The position numbers and the translations under genes are program-made. A DNA stretch of 60,000 bases from positions 973,739-1,033,738 of the forward strand of contig RPFO01000296.1 of assembly GCA_009746045.1 (NCBI GenBank), given 5' to 3'. The notes below the pieces were generated by a model, which did no database searches, was not told the origin of the DNA, and was given only the letters and a program-made list of their open reading frames with translations. Below, piece after piece: positions 1-55,717 of this stretch. This DNA comes from Mesostigma viride (taxonomy: Eukaryota; Streptophyta; Mesostigmatophyceae; Mesostigmatales; Mesostigmataceae). The first letter of the stretch is position 1, and the number at the start of each line of letters is the position of its first letter.

Positions 1-130
1 CGCCCCGCCCCGCCCCGCCCCGCCCCGCCCCGCCCCGCCCCGCCCCGCCCCGCCCCGCCCCGCCCCGCCCCGCCCCGCCCCGCCCCGCCCCGCCCCGCCC
101 CGCCTCGCCCCGCCCCGCCCTGCCCTGCCC
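1..130. repeat. CGCCC pentanucleotide array
   Basis: Near-perfect tandem CGCCC from the window edge, with a few C-to-T changes near the right end. It runs into C-rich non-coding sequence to about 230. It lies on the intron side of the exon at 328-397 of the minus-strand gene, so it is probably intronic. Confidence 0.95.
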
Positions 131-327
131 CAAATATCCTTATCTCCGAAATTCCCATCTTTACCTCCCTCCCCATTCTCATCCCCCTCCCCACCTCCAT
201 CTCCATCCCCATCCCCATTCCCCTCCTTATCGCTCATGGGGCCAGAGATGAGCCGGAAGCAAAAAGGGCTTTGTACCATTTGTGTTCACATGCTCATTGT
301 TGAACCAATTCCCGGACCCTTGCTCAC

Positions 328-397
328 CTCCAGGATGATGAGGGCGATGCAGATGACGCTGACCCCCAGAAGGCTTCTCCGGTTGACCAGCCGCATG
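328..397 (-). CDS. Putative internal exon of a membrane protein (exon 2)
   Basis: Read on the minus strand, this segment encodes MRLVNRRS followed by a hydrophobic stretch (LLGVSVICIALIIL) that looks like a transmembrane segment. It is bounded by an AG acceptor and a GAG/GTGAGC donor. The phase (one base completing a codon, ending in phase 0) fits the putative first exon at 2011-2084. An echo of its acceptor edge lies at about 499-530, the same pattern as in the well-supported genes nearby. The alternative acceptor ten bases upstream would change the phase. The gene continues past the left edge. The family is not recognised, and both the exon and its link to exon 1 are inferences. Confidence 0.5.
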
Positions 398-498
398 CTG
401 ATCGCATCTGCCAGCACGAGGTCGTGGACAACCAGGGGCAGTGGGCAAAACATGGCAGGTCAAGGGCCACATGTAGACAACATGTGAGAAGTTTGTAA

Positions 499-530
499 GC
501 TGACCCACCTCATGCTGACCACATCTGCAA
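499..530 (-). repeat. Echo of the acceptor edge of exon 328-397
   Basis: On the minus strand this repeats the acceptor and first coding bases of the exon at 328-397 (TTGCAG, then a diverged copy of ATGCGATCAGCATGCGG). It lies about 110 bp upstream of the real junction and shows no continuation as a full exon. Confidence 0.6.
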
Positions 531-839
531 CAAACATTCGTGTTGTCACGTGCTGATACAGTCACGTACCTTGTTTGTGAACACTACTGCTGCTCTGTGG
601 CATGCCCACGAGAAGAGCAGGAATGCCGCAGGAGAGAGACCAGGGCCAGTTGGTCAACACAGATAACTATCAAAAACAATCAGCATTTAGTTCGGGGGTA
701 TTTATTAACGGGCAGGCAAGGGCTATAAAGTGCTTAGTGCCACATAAAATGTGTGCTTTTCGCCAAATAAAGGACAAGGCCAAAGTACAGCATCACCATA
801 GAGGCCCACCAATGGCGTTGGTGTAGAAACATCGCCGTA

Positions 840-2000
840 GATAAGACTAGGTAGGTAGGTAGCAAATGCCATAGATAGCAGACAATGTGTTCAACAAACG
901 TCCAGCCAATGAATATCCAGACTACTTACAAAGCCATTCTCTGCACTATTTTCTGGGTCCCTTTCTAGGCCATTTTCAAGCCATGTTCCGCCTCAGTGTG
1001 CCCCCAAATAGACAAGGACCCTAACCTGGTTAACAGCCAGGCAACCCCGTAAAGGCAGCCAATATCATATGCTGCATGCATCGACCTGCGCAGGCCTGAC
1101 CCCCACCATGGCTGAATGTCAAGTGATGGTAACCGGTACTAAATGTGGCGAACATGCGGGCACTATGAACCCGCCATCAGTGTGTGTGAGGCTGCAAAAC
1201 GGGAAAGACATGCCATGTACTGGACTTGCTATGCTCATGTGTGAATCAAAGCAGCCTTCTGACCTTCGCAATATACACTGCACTTAATGTACACTTCGAA
1301 AGTACACAGCACTGTCCAGTCAATCGGCCAACTCATCATCCGAGAACTAAACCTTGGTCATTATGCAGAGGTTATCCAGCACAGCCCTCCCATTCAGAAT
1401 ACCATGTAAAAGATGCTTTGGGGATCTAATAAACAATCTGGTCGATCCCTAGTTTTTATAATCGGTACTTACCAAGTACCCGGGAGCTTGGTAGAAAGGC
1501 AAGGCCACCAGGCATCTGTTCCAAACGTTCAGGGTACAAGGATGGCAGGCACACATTGAGGAATACGACTACTATCATAATACAAGCAGGGAGTTCAAAT
1601 TAGAACGAATGAGAGCTCGTTGTAGCTTCAAATATTGGAAACGTCAAGCTGGCCAAGCTCGTGGCAGGATCGTCCCTGCCACGACCACCTTCAAACCGAC
1701 TACTGTTTTCCTCGCTATATATGTTGTCAAGCCACGCCACAGGAAAAAAAATGCTTACCAGTTCAAAGCTTGGTCCAGACATAACGCTGCGGGAATGGCG
1801 CGCAAACAAGCAAGCGGAAACAACCATACGTCAATCAGGGCAGCGGCCACCACAGCATTCTTCACATGTCGAGCTCTGTTCCGACATCCTGCCAGGCTGC
1901 TTGCAACACTAGTTTCGAATCTATCAGCAGCTACAGACGCCGCAGGAAGACTATTCATCAATCACGACCAATGCAGCACGAAATGTTTGGCGATCACAGC
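840..2000. other. No resolved gene; probable first intron of the left minus-strand gene
   Basis: Short open frames exist on both strands (for example 1609-2103 plus), but none shows domain-like composition or fits flanking splice phases. If exons 2011-2084 and 328-397 belong to one gene, this is their intron. Confidence 0.4.
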
Positions 2001-2010
2001 ACAAACGTAC

Positions 2011-2084
2011 GCGGAAGCATCCAGGATGAGCGGCTCCTGGATCTCGTCCGCCCCAGGCACTTCCGTTCGCTTTTGGCGGTGCAT
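2011..2084 (-). CDS. Putative first exon of the left minus-strand gene
   Basis: The minus strand has an ATG at 2084 followed by 24 codons (MHRQKRTEVPGADEIQEPL...) and a donor GTACGT just below 2011. The charged N terminus ending in EPLILDAS resembles the cytosolic lead-in of many polytopic membrane proteins. The exon ends in phase 2, which fits the acceptor chosen for 328-397. It is head-to-head with the plus-strand gene starting at 3308. No family is recognised, and only splice logic ties it to exon 2. Confidence 0.42.
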
Positions 2085-2533
2085 CCTGTCCTCCACCAAA
2101 TAGCACTACAATGCCGAGGATCTACGAAAGATCCCGCAACGCGGGTGCTTGCCGGCAGACCGCCGCGCCCTGTTCCACCGGTGCCACGGTTAGCGCTCGA
2201 GTAACAAACACGCGTCTACGCAGCAAAAATGCCCCTACCAGCCCTAATGGATGTCACGCGCAAAAGCCAGGCTTGTTTCCCTCTCAACTCGGCGATTAGT
2301 GCGGGGCCACGTTTGACCATGCACCGTAGGCTCTGAAGGGAATGCGTTGGCACAAACCTAGCTGGATTGCTGGTCCCAAAACGTTCAAACCCGCATTACT
2401 GGCCATGGGTCCGTCTGGCCCGTCTGGCATGCATGGCAGTCTCCCGCCACTACAGTAGTCTACCACTCATGTGGTTTGGCGTCCCGGAGCCGTACGGATG
2501 CCGGCGGGAATTCCGGAATCCGGAACCAGGGGA

Positions 2534-2590
2534 TGTGTTGTTGTTGTTGTTTTTGTTATTGTTGTTGTTGTTGCTGTTGTTACTTGTTGC
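2534..2590 (+). repeat. Imperfect TTG trinucleotide repeat
   Basis: Short (TTG)n tract with a few interruptions, in the intergenic region between the two divergent gene starts. Confidence 0.85.
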
Positions 2591-3307
2591 CCACGCAGGG
2601 GATGTGTGGCCGAGTTCGGTGCGCCGAGTTCGGCGCAGTACAATCATTACCGCGTTACGTTTCGATCAACGCCTAAAATTCGGCGTCGAAACTTAACGCG
2701 GTAACGTAACATAACGGTAGAATTAGGCTAGCATCCCACCCCCTCCTCTCACGGACTTCATACGGCATTCGACAGCAGCTCTCGTCAAGCCCGATCCACA
2801 AATGTGCAAGTGTTGTAACAACAATAATGAGGGGGGGGGGGGTCGAGGGCAGGTCGGCAGGATAGCTTATCCGTGGTTTCTGGCCTCTTCGTGCCACATT
2901 TCATTTGCCCGAATGCAGATAGCTGAATTAGTTATGATTTTATGACCCTCTCAATCCCGTGCATTATTCTAGGCAATGCTAGGAAATTCTGGCAATATTC
3001 CATCGCTGGGATAATAATAGCAATCAGCGAAGATATCCGAGATTAATCCATGCAGACTTTGGACAGGAAATCAATTCCGCACGCATGTCAGCTGGTCTAA
3101 GGGAAAGCCCTGGCTGCGTTAATCATATTGGTGCTCATATGCGTGGTCTGTCCTTACGACACCGATCATGCGCACCGATGAATTCCAGGAGGGTAGTCGA
3201 GCAGCGTTATTATCCCTGTAATCATGTATAACCTGGTTTTTGCATCAATGGAGGTGCCACATTGAATACCTAAGCTATCAGCATCAAATCATTGGTTTCG
3301 ATCTCAA

Positions 3308-20244
<16,937 letters not shown>

Positions 20245-20324
20245 TTGATTGTCTGAACAACTTGGTTGACATGCTGACCAATGCTGACCATATATGGGGC
20301 CTGTCGAGTATGCAGCTGCACCTA

Positions 20325-20685
20325 CAGGCAGGGGAATGATGACGATGCGATTCTCAATTGATGTCCGAATTCTCCTGACCTCTGGCCTGCGCTGGTTGTC
20401 TCCTTGATGTACTGGCTGGTTTTCTCATGGATGCCATAGTCACTACAGTAAATAGTTATGCCATGCCTGCGCTGGTTGTCTCATTGATGTCCTGACTCCG
20501 CTGACAGTCCGCGGTGACAACGGGAGTGATGTGTCGGTGATTATCTTGACACCTCGGATGATCCTGACACCTCGGATGTGAAGTTGATGTCTTGCTTGAC
20601 ATCTCAGTTGACTGTACATGATGGGACGTCGCCTGAGGACACAGCAGCATGAGAGCGACGATGGGAGCGACGTGTTGTTTTTTGT
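20325..20685 (+). repeat. Three echoes of the 3' edge of exon 6
   Basis: GGCAGGGGAATGATGACGAT (20327), GGTGACAACGGGAGTGATGT (20511) and GAGCGACGATGGGAGCGACG (20652) resemble GGGAAACGACAACGGCAGCG...GTGTC at the end of exon 6. Confidence 0.65.
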
Positions 20686-20699
20686 TTGTTTGTTTTTTT

Positions 20700-21185
20700 G
20701 GTAACGTGACCTTCACCGTCTTCCGAGGCCATCATTACAAATACAAGGGGCATTATTTGTGAAGTGACCCTCGCCCTCTTTCAAGACCATCATTGCAAAT
20801 TCAACAGTAGAGGACAGCTGAGATGAGGATTATATCTCTCTCTAGTGACTATATTAATTAATTTAATTAATTAATTAGGAACATAACTCCGTTGGGAGTA
20901 TATGTAGCACATATCCCGGAGAAGGGGCATATGGCTTTTAATACATTCTAAGCTACTTCCTGCAAGGGTGGGAATGTAAATGACACTTGCTCTAGTGACT
21001 ATATGGTTGGGGCATGATGCAGACGATATTTGTAACTTTCGTGTAATTATTTTTTAATGAGATTAGCTTAGTACTCCGTGGCATGCCCATGCGCATCAGT
21101 GACACGCAAGTACTTACATGCAAATACAAGCAGCATTATTTGTAATGTGACCCTCACCTTCATTAGGTCATAATTACAAAAAAAA
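20700..21185 (+). repeat. Three diverged copies of a GTGACC...CATCATTACAAATACAA unit
   Basis: Copies at about 20704, 20763 and 21140 read GTGACCYTCRCC, then CATCATTACAAATACAA. They may be acceptor-edge echoes of an unidentified downstream exon or a simple duplicated segment. I could not define an exon here. Confidence 0.6.
20845..20975 (-). mobile_element. Degenerate copy of the TTAA-tailed short element
   Basis: A (TTAA)n tract followed by CTCCGTTGGGAGTATATG and GGCTTTTAATAC in the same order as in the intact copies at 22166 and 22688, but diverged. Confidence 0.5.
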
Positions 21186-21459
21186 TAGCCCTCGCAGAGC
21201 GTTGGTCATTAAGTAAGTAGAATAAGCAACTGCGTGAACACGCACTGAAGGCATGCCACGGAGTACCCGTTGAGGTACTTTTCTACGCAGATACTTCACC
21301 CGTGAAGGCAAGTGGCGCAACTTACTCACCCAGGTCTGAAGTCGCAGATAGATGCAACTCCGCGTCATGTCTGGACTATCCAGGACGACTATACGCGCAG
21401 CCATGATGACGGGGGTGCATGGGGTAGGTTGCATGCTGCCCCCCGATAGCCGGCCCATG

Positions 21460-21533
21460 AGAATATATCAAGGAGACAACCAGCGCAGGCCAGAAATCGG
21501 GAGAATCCGGACCATGGTAGCTCGAGCCTGCCG
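21460..21533 (-). repeat. Dispersed repeat containing CTGGCCTGCGCTGGTTGTCTCC (minus copy)
   Basis: The fullest copy of a family also present at 9765-9795, 20381-20409, 20461-20490 and 46299-46366. The shared order is GGCAGGCTCGAGCTACCATG, GGTCCGGATTCTCCCGATTT, CTGGCCTGCGCTGGTTGTCT, CCTTGATATATTC. Its role is unknown. Confidence 0.8.
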
Positions 21534-21549
21534 CTATAGGAGAATATAT

Positions 21550-21834
21550 TCTGATCAGACACTCCGCAAAGGTGAAAACCTTTGCGTTCAGTGCCGGGCC
21601 GCGGAAAACGCGGAAAACGCGATCTACAAATGAATCCGACCTGAATCGAACTGGGGACCTCTCGCACCAAATTTTGCTGACAATAGGACGGACGTCTCCG
21701 GTTACCATGGCATCGCCAACTTACACCTACAGTCATCCGCAAAATTTCTCCTGTCCGGGGAGTGATGCAAGCCTTTCGGATTTGGTACTAGATAAATCAC
21801 TCGAGATCTGTGTGTAGGAGTACTACACACGTGT
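21550..21834 (-). mobile_element. 285-bp insertion with 16-bp target-site duplication and tRNA-like core (SINE-like)
   Basis: It is bounded by the 16-bp direct repeat CTATAGGAGAATATAT at 21534-21549 and 21835-21850. On the minus strand an internal stretch (about 21632-21720) resembles a tRNA 3' half: GAGAGGTCCCCAGTTCGATT, a B-box-like core, then CAGGTCGGATTC. An A-box-like stretch lies about 60 nt upstream. The acceptor stem does not pair convincingly, so this is not called a tRNA gene. Confidence 0.6.
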
Positions 21835-21857
21835 CTATAGGAGAATATATAGCTGGC

Positions 21858-22165
21858 TGTTGACGATCAAGTCCCCGCCGGCCCCTCCAGAACACCTTGG
21901 GCTTCTTGGGGTCTTGCTTGTGGCGGAGGTACTCCGGCCACGGGTCGCGTCGCTGCTGCTGCTTCGAGCGGGCCGGGTCATGCAGGTCGTCGTCCATGCA
22001 GCGTCCAGGGGAGGTCGTGCAACTTCTTGCGGCACGAGAACAACAGCCGCTTATCCTCCATGGAACGGAAGGTAAGTAGGACTGGTGGGGGTGCCGCCTT
22101 GTCCTGTGAGTGCGGAAGGCGGCCGGTGCCCACTCAGTTCTAATTTACCTCCGAGTTCCAGCTGC
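21858..22165 (-). mobile_element. LINE ORF1 3' fragment (second copy)
   Basis: The minus strand encodes a stretch matching the end of the long ORF1 at 22593-24195: LDDDL, then QQQRRDPWPEYLRHKQD, KKPKVFWRG and GGDLIVN. Its reading frame is broken. It is interrupted on the right by the TTAA-tailed element at 22166. Confidence 0.75.
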
Positions 22166-22418
22166 ATGGGTAATTAATTAATTAATTAATTAATTAAACT
22201 CGTGCTCCCGTTGGGGAGTCACGGAGCACCGAGGTGCTTTTAATCCCTGTGTGTGCACTACAGGAGAAAGGGCAGAGACCCCCAGTCTCCTTCATGCCAA
22301 AGGCATGCCACAGCTGCAATCGGGCGCGGCTAGCTAAAAGGACAGGCTAACGATCCGGCAAACTGTGGGTGCAATAAGACCCATGTGAGCATATCATAGC
22401 AAGGAGCGTAGGCAAGTA
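22166..22418 (-). mobile_element. TTAA-tailed short interspersed element (copy 1)
   Basis: About 250 bp, over 95% identical to the copy at 22688-22927 by eye. On the minus strand it ends in GTGACTCCCCAACGGGAGCA, able to form a stem (CTCC-CCAA-GGGAG), followed by (TTAA)n. A short flanking duplication (GTAAT) is visible. It is a non-autonomous retroelement, or a 3' end copied by the local LINE. Confidence 0.75.
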
Positions 22419-22592
22419 ATCTGAACATAGCCAGGGCGTAGCATGGCTGTACTAGGACTAGGCTAAGGCTATGGCTGGTTGTGTACCGTGCGTTGGCGGC
22501 ACGTGACTAGGTGTGTTGGCACAGCTAGGCAACATTCTAGGCATGGCTGCCTTAGCGGCAGTGACGCCAATGGTTACAAGCTAGGGCTATTG

Positions 22593-24195
22593 CTATTCTA
22601 GCCCGCTGGGGGCGTCCACAGTCTTGTGGTTGATCATCAGGTCCCCGCCCCTCCAGTACACCTTGGGCTTCTGGGGGTCCTGCTTATTAATTAATTAATT
22701 AATTAAACTCGTGCTCCCGTTGGGGAGTCACGGAGCACCGAAGTGCTTTTAATCCCTGTGTGTGCACTACAGGAGAAAGGGCAGAGACCCCCAGTCTCCT
22801 TCATGCCAAAGGCATGCCACAGCTGCAATCGGGCACGGCTAGCTAAAAGGACAGGCTAACGATCCGGCAAACTGTGGGTGCAATAAGACCCATGTGAGCA
22901 TGTCATAGCAAGGAGCGTGGGCAAGTATCCTGCTTATGGCGGAGGTATTCCGGCCACAGGTCGCGTCGCTGCTGTTGCTGAGCGGGGGTGAGGTCGTCAT
23001 CCAGCGTCCAGGTGAGGTCGTGCAACCGCTTGCGACGAGAGAGGAACCGCTGCTTATCCTCAGGGGAGGGGAAGGTGAGTAGGACTGGTGGGGGAGCCGC
23101 CTTGTCCCGTGAGTGGGGAAGGCGGTGGCACCCACGCAGTTCTACCTCACCTACCAGGCCCATGAGGGTAAGAAGCTGGTTCTTGAGCTCGTCAGCAAGA
23201 GAGGTTGACGTCTCACCTGGCTTCTGGGGGAAGCGACGTAGCACCACTCGGCACTCGCGGCGAGCGCGGTCGGTGACCTCCCGTTGCTGGGCCTGGCGGT
23301 GGTCCTCCAGCTCCTGGAGCTTTGTGGCGATGGCGTCGGTGGTGGAGGCGGTCGCTGACCGCAGCAGGTCCGCGTAGGAGAGCGGCGGGAGGTCGCCAGC
23401 ATCCTGCCGGGGTGGCTGGGATGCAATGGTGGCCGTCTGCTCCGCTATCTTTGGGATCTGTGTGGCCAGGGCCTCGGTGTGGGCGGTGATGGCTTCAAGC
23501 TTCTTCAGGAGCACGCCACACTTGCCCTCCACCTGGTTAAGGCGAGAGACAAGTGCAGCATGCGTTTCCGAAGCCTGCGCCGCGGTGTGTAGCGCCGTGA
23601 ACTGGGGTTGTAGCTTGTGGACGACCTTGGTTTCCACGTTGGAGACCCGGGCTTCCACCGTGTTGAGCGTCGTGTTCAGCGAGGTCAGCTTCTCGGCCAA
23701 CGGCCAGGTCACGTGCTCCTCCAGCACTGCTCGGATGTCATCCTTGCAGAGGGAGGAAGCCGATGTGGCTGTCGGCCGCGCAGGCTGGGCTGGGGTGCGG
23801 ATCCTGGCGACAATTCTGCTCATAGGTAGCTGGAAGTAGCTGCACATGATGGCGATGCGGTGGTTGAGCTCTGGCCTGGCAAGGAACCTCTCCAGGTCGT
23901 CGGCGGGGATGGGCCCTACGGCCCCATGGAGCTTGCGTTCCTGTGATAAGAAACGCACTATTTCGGCGCATTCGTCTTTGGTCAGTTCCAGCCAGTGGGT
24001 GAAAGAAAAGCTTTCGTAATCTGGTAGGTACTGTCGCCATTTGGGTTCGTGGCAGGGTTTCTTGGGCTCGGGCGAGGCGCTGGGCGATGGGTTTGCTGGC
24101 GGTGGGTTGGCAGGCCCAGACGGCTGGTTGGCGGGTAAGCCTGGCGGCTGAACAATGGCGAGGGCGAGAGGGTTGGGCTGGGCGCTGGGATTCAA
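22593..24195 (-). pseudogene. LINE ORF1 (L1-like RNA-binding protein) split by a SINE insertion
   Basis: The minus-strand frame opens at an ATG at 24195. Its features in order are a Pro/Ala/Asn-rich N terminus, a conserved block with SLCKDDIRAVLEEHVTWPLA (about residues 145-165), a coiled-coil-like region (LTSLNTTLNTVEARVSNVE), then an RRM-like C-terminal domain (VVLRRFPQKPGET, VELRGCHRLP, PPPVLLTFPSPEDKQRFLSR, DDDLTPAQQQQRRDLWPEYL, KPKVYWRGGDL). This is the layout of L1-type ORF1 proteins, which bind their RNA and chaperone target-primed reverse transcription. The frame is interrupted at 22688-22937 by the SINE and its duplicated target. Without that insertion it would be 450 codons plus stop, so ORF1 was intact when hit. 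No linked intact ORF2 is present. Confidence 0.8.
22688..22927 (-). mobile_element. TTAA-tailed short interspersed element (copy 2) inside LINE ORF1
   Basis: A 240-bp insertion bounded by the 10-bp direct repeat TCCTGCTTAT (22678-22687 and 22928-22937). The (TTAA)n tail is at its left end, so it was inserted in minus orientation. The target lies within the conserved ORF1 C-terminal domain. Confidence 0.88.
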
Positions 24196-24489
24196 GCTGT
24201 GCCAGCTCCTTTTCCAGCCCTCGTTTTGCTTTGGTAGTCGTCATAGCTGGTCACGTGCGTAACTTTGTCTATACTGCGTGGCAGCCGTAACCGTTTATAC
24301 TGGCAAGTGCGTCTTAGAAAGGCGCATCGAATGCAAGTGGTCTGACCGAATTTGGGGCTCAGACGCAAAAGATCTGAACTCCGCCGTCAGCCATACCGCC
24401 GTCAGCCATTTTCGTTAACCGTAATGGATGGATAATAATGCATGGGTAAGGACTGAGCTTGCTCCTAGCTGAGCTCGTTCTCAAGAGAC

Positions 24490-24665
24490 TTGGCCGTCTC
24501 CACTGGCTGCTCATGATCGAAACGACACAGCACCACTCGGCATTGGCGTCGCCGGGTGCGGTCGTCGTGTCCTCGCGCGCTTCTGCGCGGCGCCGTTGGG
24601 CTTCCCGTCTCCTGCGCAGCTTCGTGGCTGAGGTGAGTCCCAGATGGTCTTCCATGTTGGTTGCA
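24490..24665 (-). mobile_element. Degenerate LINE ORF1 fragment
   Basis: The minus strand shows ATKLRRRREAQRRRAEARED, then GDANAEWCCVVS and a frame-shifted ETAKSLENEL. These match the ORF1 region KLQELEDHRQAQQREV... to ...ETSTSLADEL. Confidence 0.6.
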
Positions 24666-24699
24666 GTTGTGTTATGGTCACCATGACGGTCCGCGCGCC

Positions 24700-25850
24700 G
24701 CCTGATCGAGGAAGTGGGCCGCCTGGCCCCCGGCCTCTTGCCATTGCTACCGGTCTTCCGGCTTTTTCCTAATCCAACCCCGGGGTTGTCTTGCGAAGCC
24801 GTAGTCCTGGATTACACCAATTCAAGGCACTGGATATGGTTATATGACTCAGACGCCCAGTATCAGGGTGGTCCTCCACCTGTTCCGTGTCCCATCGTTC
24901 ATTTGTTAGATCGATGTCCGCCAGTTCTATGAAGGGTCTCAAGCCCTGGCAGGTCGTCTGTACCGCGGACGGCGTTCCCCCTGGCACACAGGGGGCGGTA
25001 CGCATGTGGCAGGGCTAGCTGCACATGTGCATCATGCTCTCCCCGGCCATATCTACTCATCATTATGGTGGACTTTACTATAAGGCGTGCACGAGCCTGC
25101 TTTGCCCGGGTGGATCGAGGGGTGCCCGCCGGGGATCGAGATCACGTGCCGGATCGATTTACAGATCGAGTACGCCAATTGCAGCTATGGCGGGATTGAC
25201 CCACCCTACCCACTGAGCGATCTGATAGATCTGCTCTGATGACGGCGACACTCGTGGAGACCCCGGAGTCACGCCGAACTCTGGCTAGATAGCTGGTTGA
25301 CTACTGGAAGCGCGGGCGGTGGGCCTTCTATGAACAGCAAGAAAATGTAGGTCATGGCCATCGGCTTCAACCCGCTGGTAGCACCCACCCAGGCTCCTCT
25401 TCAGCGGCTGGACGGAAGCCCTGTCCCGGCCGGCCCCCGGCGACTCGCTTCAAGCTCCTTCCAAGGCATCTGGCTCCCCTCCATCGCCGGCCTACGACAT
25501 CAACACCCGCATTGGCCAGGTCTGGGCGGCCCTCCGCCACCTCGACAGGATCTCGGGACATGTCGCTACCTGAGCGAGTGGCGCAAGCGCTGCCATTCTG
25601 TTCAAGGCCCTTGCCCTCAGCATCCTCATTTACTGGCTGCAAGGCGTGTGGACCCTAGCAGGCGCTGTGCAAGTGCAGCTTGACGGCACCGTCACTCGCC
25701 ATGCTCCGTCACATTCTCGATCGGCGTCCGCTACCAAGAGTGCCGCTCTCATGAGCGTGATGTCGTCGGCAAGAGGCCAGCTAGTAAATTCTGCCTGTTG
25801 CCGGTCGGCCCCCCTTCCTCAAGCTCGTTCGTGTAATCACTATAGGCCAG
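24700..25850. other. No resolved gene; probably decayed retroelement sequence
   Basis: GC-rich sequence with several moderate frames (for example 25354-25683 plus) lying between LINE fragments. I recognise no domain or splice signal here. Confidence 0.4.
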
Positions 25851-25854
25851 GGGC

Positions 25855-26400
25855 ACGGCCAGCAATGCTAGCAAAGCGGGCACGTGCCTGGCACATAACA
25901 TAATTCACTACAATAAACAGATAATGCGATGAACAGGACGCAACCCAGCTGCCAGACGCCGGTCTGCAGTGGACATATGGCCAGCGGGGTAAAGCCGTGT
26001 TGAGTGCGCACCGAAGTGGTCGACCCCTCATACAGCCAGCGCGCGGATGACGGTAATAAGGGGAGTGGCGGGACGCGAGCGCGAGCAAGCTAGGACAGCC
26101 CCGTAGAGCGGCCCAGAGGACAGAATCAAAAGCGGCCTTGATGAAGTCGACGAAGATCAGGATGGCGGGAAACTCGCCAGCTTGCAGGAGAGCTATTTCC
26201 TTTAAGTGACGGCGCACGACGAAGATGGCCATGACGGTGTTGCGCCCAGGACGAAAGCCCACTTGACTCTCCCCAAGGCGACGGTCGAGATCGCTCAGAA
26301 CGAAGGCAGTTGAGGATCATGCACATGACAGACAAGGAGAAATGGGCTGCCGTCTCGATAAGTACCTTCCTGAGGGGCTGCAGGGGCATGCTCCAGTTTT
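25855..26400 (-). mobile_element. Degenerate LINE reverse transcriptase fragment
   Basis: The minus strand has a recognisable non-LTR reverse-transcriptase core: QVGFRPGRNTVMAIFVVRRH, then LIFVDFIKA-FDSV (one extra residue), and downstream a decayed LFIVVNYVMCQARARF that corresponds to the usual LF..VLDYV. stretch. The catalytic Y/F-x-DD region is not found, and frames shift between blocks. It most likely belongs to the same LINE family as the ORF1 copies. Confidence 0.72.
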
Positions 26401-26464
26401 ATCCCCAGGGGCCCCGCGGCCCATTGCTAGCCAGGGTGGGGGGCGGGGGGGTGGGGGTGGGGGG

Positions 26465-26640
26465 GTGAAGTTTGTGAGCTCGCGACCTTGGTTTCCGCAT
26501 ATTGGCTCAGCTTCTCGGCCAGTGGCCAGCTAGGTCACATGCTCCTCGAGCACTGTGAGGAGGTCGTCCTTGCAGAGGGAGGGAGCCGGTGCAGCTGCTG
26601 GCGCTGGGGCTGGCCAGTTGCGTAGCGCAGTGCTCAAGGC
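26465..26640 (-). mobile_element. LINE ORF1 N-terminal-block fragment
   Basis: The minus strand has SLCKDDLLTVLEEHVT followed by a decayed LAEKL...ETK stretch. It is homologous to residues 145-185 of the ORF1 at 22593-24195. Confidence 0.65.
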
Positions 26641-26979
26641 AGTCTGCTTCGTTGCATGAGCTGAAAGTAGGTCTGGACCCCCCCCCGTTTTGCTACAGGC
26701 CGAAGCTTTCTTGCCCCCGAACACTGAGTTGCACGTCCCCGCACCATGATACGCGGAGAGAGCGCTCTGTGGCCTGCCCACTTAGGGCATGCAGTGAGAG
26801 AAGCTAGGGCGCCCTCGACCCTCCTTCTCATTGTGTATAGCCGGGTCACTCAATAAAGTGCCGGGTAAGTTATTGGCACCCACGTGATAAACTGATAATT
26901 GATTGATTGATCGATTGATGCAGAACATGAGCTTTGCTTTGTCTTCCATTAATAAGAATATAATAAATAAGAAAAGAAT

Positions 26980-55717
<28,738 letters not shown>

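Noticed and set aside
21632-21720. Functional tRNA gene on the minus strand
   Set aside because: B-box-like and T-arm-like sequence is present, but the acceptor stem does not pair and the anticodon arm is unclear. It sits inside an insertion with target duplication.
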